From a virus: a DNA stretch of 31,873 nucleotides. The DNA lies in the IMG/VR virus record IMGVR_UViG_3300048026_000012, positions 1 through 31,873 of that record; one strand, given 5' to 3'. Shown here piece by piece: positions 29,872 through 31,873 of the stretch. Made by a program: the position numbers and the translations under genes. Position 1 is the first letter of the stretch. Each line of letters opens with the position of its first letter. A model generated the notes under the pieces. That model ran no database searches and was not told the DNA's origin. It worked only from the letters and a program-made list of their open reading frames with translations.

Positions 29872-30476
29872 CAGCGCATCTTACAGACTTTACCGCCACG
29901 GGCCATGCCGTAGCCGCGGATTTTACCACCAGACTTCATCTTCTTGACCTTACCGCCAGCCATCATACCGCCTGTAAGACGCTTAAAATCCTCTGGGCTA
30001 TAGTTTTCTTTTGGGTCGACCCCACGCGTACTACCACTCGGCATACCACCAATAGTCTCAGGTCGTAGTTTAGGACGAGGACTTGTAGCATTCGGACGTT
30101 TCATAGGGCGGGGGGAAGTCATAGGTGCAGCAGAACGCTTCTTCGTAGGGCGCTTTTTCGGGCGCTTTTTACCGAGTTCATCCATATCTACACTCATTCC
30201 AGCTTGATACTTTTTCACTTTACCACCTTTCTTAAATACGCCGCGTCCTTTTAGAACATCAGCTTGTGTTACTTTACCGTCACCTGTCAGGTCAGGCATA
30301 CCACCTTTTTTATAACCTTTTGCGGGTTTCTTCATAAATTTTTTCGCAACCTCTTTTGATACACCCATATCTGGGTCGTTGTACGCCATCGCCATATACC
30401 GGCGTTGTTTCTCAGACTTAGCAGGCATCCTGTCCCCCGTTAGCTGTGTGCGCATTTGGGTGCGAGAAATAGCCAT
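29871..30476 (-). CDS. Basic GG-motif protein with an EF-hand/dockerin-type loop
   Basis: This 201-residue protein has three parts. Residues 17-50 include MPAKSEKQRRYMAMAYNDPD, a small basic helical unit often seen in phage and bacterial proteins. Residues 62-73, DLTGDGKVTQAD, fit the D-x-T-x-D-G-x-V-x-x-x-D pattern of a calcium loop. The rest is Lys/Arg/Pro-rich, with repeated GG-K elements (KKGGKVKK, AGGKVKKMK, SGGKIRG, RGGKVCK). A later ATG at 30428 follows a G-rich stretch and is an alternative start. I chose 30476 because the MAISRTQM opening matches related phage proteins and the ATG follows the previous stop directly. Function is unknown; it is likely a head-internal or scaffold-like basic protein. 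Confidence 0.75.
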   Translation of the reverse strand: MAISRTQMRTQLTGDRMPAKSEKQRRYMAMAYNDPDMGVSKEVAKKFMKKPAKGYKKGGMPDLTGDGKVTQADVLKGRGVFKKGGKVKKYQAGMSVDMDELGKKRPKKRPTKKRSAAPMTSPRPMKRPNATSPRPKLRPETIGGMPSGSTRGVDPKENYSPEDFKRLTGGMMAGGKVKKMKSGGKIRGYGMARGGKVCKMR

Positions 30477-30785
30477 CTAACAGTTCCATTTCCGCAAACT
30501 CTTGTTAATGCGACTATCAGGATCGTTTGCCGTTTTTGCGCTTGTATTACGTTTTTTCATGCCCTTCATGCGTGCGCAGAAAGACTTCCGCCGATTAGCG
30601 GCCTTAGAACCTTTTTTGAGCTTGCTGGGCTTTGTGGTAACAGCAGTCTTTAACTTACTACCGGGATTGGCTTTCCGATAACTAGCGACACCCTTGGCGT
30701 TCAAGCCGCCAGACTCGCTTTTACCTTCTTTGCGCTGCCAAGCGGGAGACTTTACTCCCCCACCTTTTTTATAATATGCCCGCAT
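30477..30785 (-). CDS. Basic phage protein of the DUF6321 type
   Basis: This 102-residue, strongly basic protein contains AWQRKEGKSESGGLNAKGVA (about residues 15-34), then ASYRKANPGSKLKTAVTTKP, then RRKSFCARMKGMKK and a terminal LRKWNC. The order GLNAKG, SYR, KLK, RRKSFCARM, LRKWxC is the signature of a family I know as DUF6321, common in aquatic phages and of unproven function. An N-terminal YYKKGGGVK copy of the GG-x-V motif seen elsewhere in this cluster is present. Two conserved cysteines (in FCARM and WNC) could bind metal or form a disulfide. The charge suggests binding to DNA or RNA inside the head. Confidence 0.8.
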   Translation of the reverse strand: MRAYYKKGGGVKSPAWQRKEGKSESGGLNAKGVASYRKANPGSKLKTAVTTKPSKLKKGSKAANRRKSFCARMKGMKKRNTSAKTANDPDSRINKSLRKWNC

Positions 30786-30794
30786 AGCACCCTC

Positions 30795-31067
30795 CTAGCT
30801 ATAGAAGAAGGTCATGGCGGTTATATTAGTAGCCGCGGATACATAAACGTCTGAACTACAGCGAATACCATCATCAGGAATGTTAATTGAGTGAGAGTCG
30901 GACGCTAGAAAATCAATATCCAGCACTGTAGTGCCTCCGTTACCGTTGGTAACTGTAAGACGCCCCGCACCTGCACCTGTTAAAACTTGTACCTGACGAA
31001 CTCGCGCTGGGCCTACACCTAACGATCCTGCGCCTGTTACACGTTTGGTTAATACATCAGAAGACAT
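30795..31067 (-). CDS. Small beta-rich virion-type protein
   Basis: The 90-residue product is rich in Gly, Thr, Ser and Val, with alternating hydrophobic residues (RQVQVLTGAGAGRLTVTNG, ATNITAMTFFYS), consistent with a small all-beta fold. Similar proteins often lie next to capsid genes in marine phages and are probably minor structural or decoration proteins. It has no catalytic motif or signal peptide. It lies 3 bases after the 63-residue gene. The structural role is inferred from position and composition only. Confidence 0.65.
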   Translation of the reverse strand: MSSDVLTKRVTGAGSLGVGPARVRQVQVLTGAGAGRLTVTNGNGGTTVLDIDFLASDSHSINIPDDGIRCSSDVYVSAATNITAMTFFYS

Positions 31068-31070
31068 ATG

Positions 31071-31262
31071 TTAGTCCTTCTTCTTTTTAGGACGACCACG
31101 CTTCTTGGTAGCAGGTTTATCTTCCCATGCCTCATTTACATCAGGCGTAGAAGGATCGTCTGCTTTAAGCGTACCATCTGTGTTACGGGCACGGACTTTA
31201 GATGTCCCCAAACCACGAGCTGCTAGTTCTTCTTCGCTAGGCGGTTGAAACCGATCACTCAT
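31071..31262 (-). CDS. Unknown 63-residue protein with lysine-rich tail
   Basis: The gene encodes 63 residues. The N-terminal half is acidic and polar (MSDRFQPPSEEELAARGLG) and the protein ends in a basic tail, KKRGRPKKKKD. The GRPKKKK element resembles an AT-hook-like minor-groove binding tail, so a DNA-contacting role in the head is possible. I do not recognise a named family. It lies 11 bases after the preceding stop and 3 bases before the next start, so it belongs to the same operon. No membrane segment or cysteine pair is visible. Confidence 0.65.
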   Translation of the reverse strand: MSDRFQPPSEEELAARGLGTSKVRARNTDGTLKADDPSTPDVNEAWEDKPATKKRGRPKKKKD

Positions 31263-31273
31263 GCTTCACCCCC

Positions 31274-31498
31274 TTACGCTGCTGCGATTGTGGCACCTGT
31301 GTCAGAACGCTTCCAGTTTGTTCCGTCAGAGAAAGCCAAGATAGCGGAACCAGCCGCACCGTTTGAAACGAACACAACTGTACCTGCACCTGCAGAAGAA
31401 GCTGATGGAGCGTTAGCTACGGTATAAGTTGGAACTTTAATATCACCAACAAAGCCGTTGGTAGAGGTCACTGGACCTGAAAAGGTAGTATTCGCCAT
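31274..31498 (-). CDS. Small virion-type protein with YSDGTNW-like C-terminus
   Basis: This 74-residue protein is the first gene after the promoter. The start is ATG at 31498, preceded by GAGGAC. It opens MANTTFSGPVTSTNGFVG, then has a low-complexity Ala/Ser stretch and ends AFSDGTNWKRSDTGATIAAA. The 'SDGTNWKR' element recurs at the ends of beta-rich modules in phage head-decoration and fibre-associated proteins. I recognise the style but cannot name a function. Its place just after the capsid gene, behind a strong promoter, suggests an abundant structural or decoration protein. There is no signal peptide, membrane segment or catalytic motif. Confidence 0.75.
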   Translation of the reverse strand: MANTTFSGPVTSTNGFVGDIKVPTYTVANAPSASSAGAGTVVFVSNGAAGSAILAFSDGTNWKRSDTGATIAAA

Positions 31499-31523
31499 GA
31501 ATATGTCCTCACATGCGAGTTAA

Positions 31524-31566
31524 GTGAATCTGTCTGCATGTCGTCAGTCGGGCCTGTCAGATTCAC
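31524..31566 (-). promoter_or_regulatory. Leader inverted repeat, 9-bp arms
   Basis: GTGAATCTG (31566-31558) and CAGATTCAC (31532-31524) are perfect inverted repeats separated by 25 bases. They sit in the 5' leader between the promoter at 31588-31617 and the first gene. The structure could be an mRNA stem or a protein operator. The outermost base is shared with the small 5' hairpin next to it. Confidence 0.55.
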
Positions 31567-31578
31567 GGGATGCTCCCG
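31566..31578 (-). promoter_or_regulatory. Small hairpin at the predicted mRNA 5' end
   Basis: CGGGA (31578-31574), loop GCA and TCCCG (31570-31566) form a 5-bp stem. If transcription starts about 7 bases past the -10 box, near 31581, this hairpin begins within 3 bases of the 5' end. Terminal hairpins of this kind protect transcripts from 5'-dependent RNase attack. The start site is inferred, not seen. Confidence 0.5.
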
Positions 31579-31587
31579 ATAATTAAC

Positions 31588-31617
31588 AATATACCACTAC
31601 ATAACATAATATGTCAA
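31588..31617 (-). promoter_or_regulatory. Sigma70-like promoter for the downstream virion operon
   Basis: The minus strand reads TTGACA (31617-31612), an 18-base spacer, then TATATT (31593-31588). The -35 is a perfect consensus match and the -10 matches 5 of 6. The -35 abuts the U-tract of the capsid terminator, so transcription ends and restarts within about 60 bases. It is the only intergenic space of this size in the window, and the next gene starts 90 bases downstream. Transcription by host RNA polymerase holoenzyme is inferred. Confidence 0.8.
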
Positions 31618-31650
31618 CAAAAAGAAAGGGGCCACCGAAGTGACCCCTAA
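31616..31650 (-). terminator. Intrinsic terminator after the capsid gene, UUCG tetraloop
   Basis: On the minus strand an 8-bp stem, GGGGTCAC (31647-31640) paired with GTGGCCCC (31635-31628), closes a TTCG loop. One pair is a G-T wobble. The tract TTTCTTTTT follows directly. A GC-rich stem, an extra-stable UUCG loop and a U-run are the textbook arrangement of a rho-independent terminator. It lies 20-40 bases after the capsid stop codon. Confidence 0.9.
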
Positions 31651-31670
31651 CATAGTCTATGTGACCTGCC

Positions 31671-31873
31671 TTACGCTCCGGGCGAACCGAAGATACCCAG
31701 TGGGTCAGATACACCGAAGCTGTAACGCTCACGGGCTTTATAGCGGCTGTTGCCTGTATCGAAGTCAGCATCCATCGAAGTCGCCATTGGCGCACGAGTG
31801 AAGTGCTTCAGACCGTTTGGTACGTCAGTCATCAAGAACCAAGCATTGGTGTCTGTCAGATAGTGGTTGACCG
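31671..31873 (-). CDS. Major capsid protein, C-terminal 66 residues (5' end outside window)
   Basis: An open frame enters from the right edge and stops at the TAA at 31673-31671, leaving 66 visible residues. It contains TDTNAWFLMTDVPNGLKHF near the start, then DADFDTGNSRYKARERYSFG, and ends SDPLGIFGSPGA. The sequence of a 'TDxxAWF' strand, an 'FDTGNxRYKARERYSFGxSDP' strand and a glycine-rich end is what I know from the C-termini of HK97-fold major head proteins of marine and Mu-like phages. The protein would form the icosahedral shell. A strong terminator follows the stop codon, as expected for a highly expressed capsid gene that closes a transcription unit. The family is inferred from the C-terminus only, because the N-terminal arm and E-loop are not visible. 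Confidence 0.8.
   Translation of the reverse strand, partial: VNHYLTDTNAWFLMTDVPNGLKHFTRAPMATSMDADFDTGNSRYKARERYSFGVSDPLGIFGSPGA

Noticed and set aside
31583-31795. Minus-strand frame of 70 residues at the right end
   Set aside because: It runs through the capsid frame, the terminator and the promoter in another reading frame. The capsid frame 31671-31873 has recognisable sequence instead.
1-31873. tRNA genes, integrase and attachment sites
   Set aside because: No tRNA-like cloverleaf, recombinase motif or terminal direct repeats were seen on reading both strands. A covariance-model tRNA search was not possible here.

Overview
The window is part of the late, structural half of a tailed bacteriophage genome. 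Every gene I can support lies on the minus strand, and the genes are packed with 1-4 base overlaps and no sizeable gaps. There is no contractile sheath, baseplate or tape-measure gene. There is an adaptor, a nozzle-like tail protein, a fibre cassette and a run of very large, membrane-active 'ejection' type proteins, so a short-tailed (podovirus-like) virion is most likely. Many of the small proteins are of kinds I associate with uncultured marine phages of alphaproteobacteria (pelagiphage, roseophage and SAR116-phage relatives). That host assignment is inference from protein style, not proof.

Layout in the direction of transcription (right to left): the C-terminus of the major capsid protein (31873-31671); a UUCG-loop terminator followed at once by a sigma70-like promoter and a structured leader (31650-31499); a run of small, mostly lysine-rich proteins (31498-29414); head-tail joining proteins (29417-27540); a small virion protein and a 22-residue-repeat beta protein (27529-26273); a fibre and carbohydrate-binding cassette (26262-20429); a lysis and small-membrane-protein block with an M15 endopeptidase and holins (20377-17488); a large tail protein and a jelly-roll protein (17479-15015); an acyl carrier protein plus a beta-ketoacyl-ACP synthase (14985-13589); an unassigned 155-residue protein; a 2254-residue repeat-rich giant (13120-6356); three further internal-virion-type proteins; and the first 970 residues of another giant that runs off the left edge.

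The most striking part is the acyl carrier protein and ketosynthase pair inside the virion-gene operon. The ACP has the DSL serine and the ketosynthase keeps the complete Cys-His-His triad and its lysine. The pair has its own promoter-like sequence and a hairpin over the ACP ribosome binding site. No other fatty-acid enzymes are encoded in the window, so the pair must tap host malonyl- and acyl-ACP pools. It may remodel host lipid during infection, or supply an acyl chain that modifies a virion protein; the giant ejection protein just downstream is an obvious candidate. The second idea is speculation.

Other notable structure includes a hierarchical repeat in the giant protein (units of about 46 residues in four types, arranged in an exact 187-residue super-repeat), a GG-x-[VI] short motif scattered through many unrelated proteins of the cluster, two dockerin/EF-hand-type calcium loops, and Shine-Dalgarno sequences built into the last Glu-Val codons of upstream genes. 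I saw no tRNA, rRNA, CRISPR array, integrase or insertion sequence.
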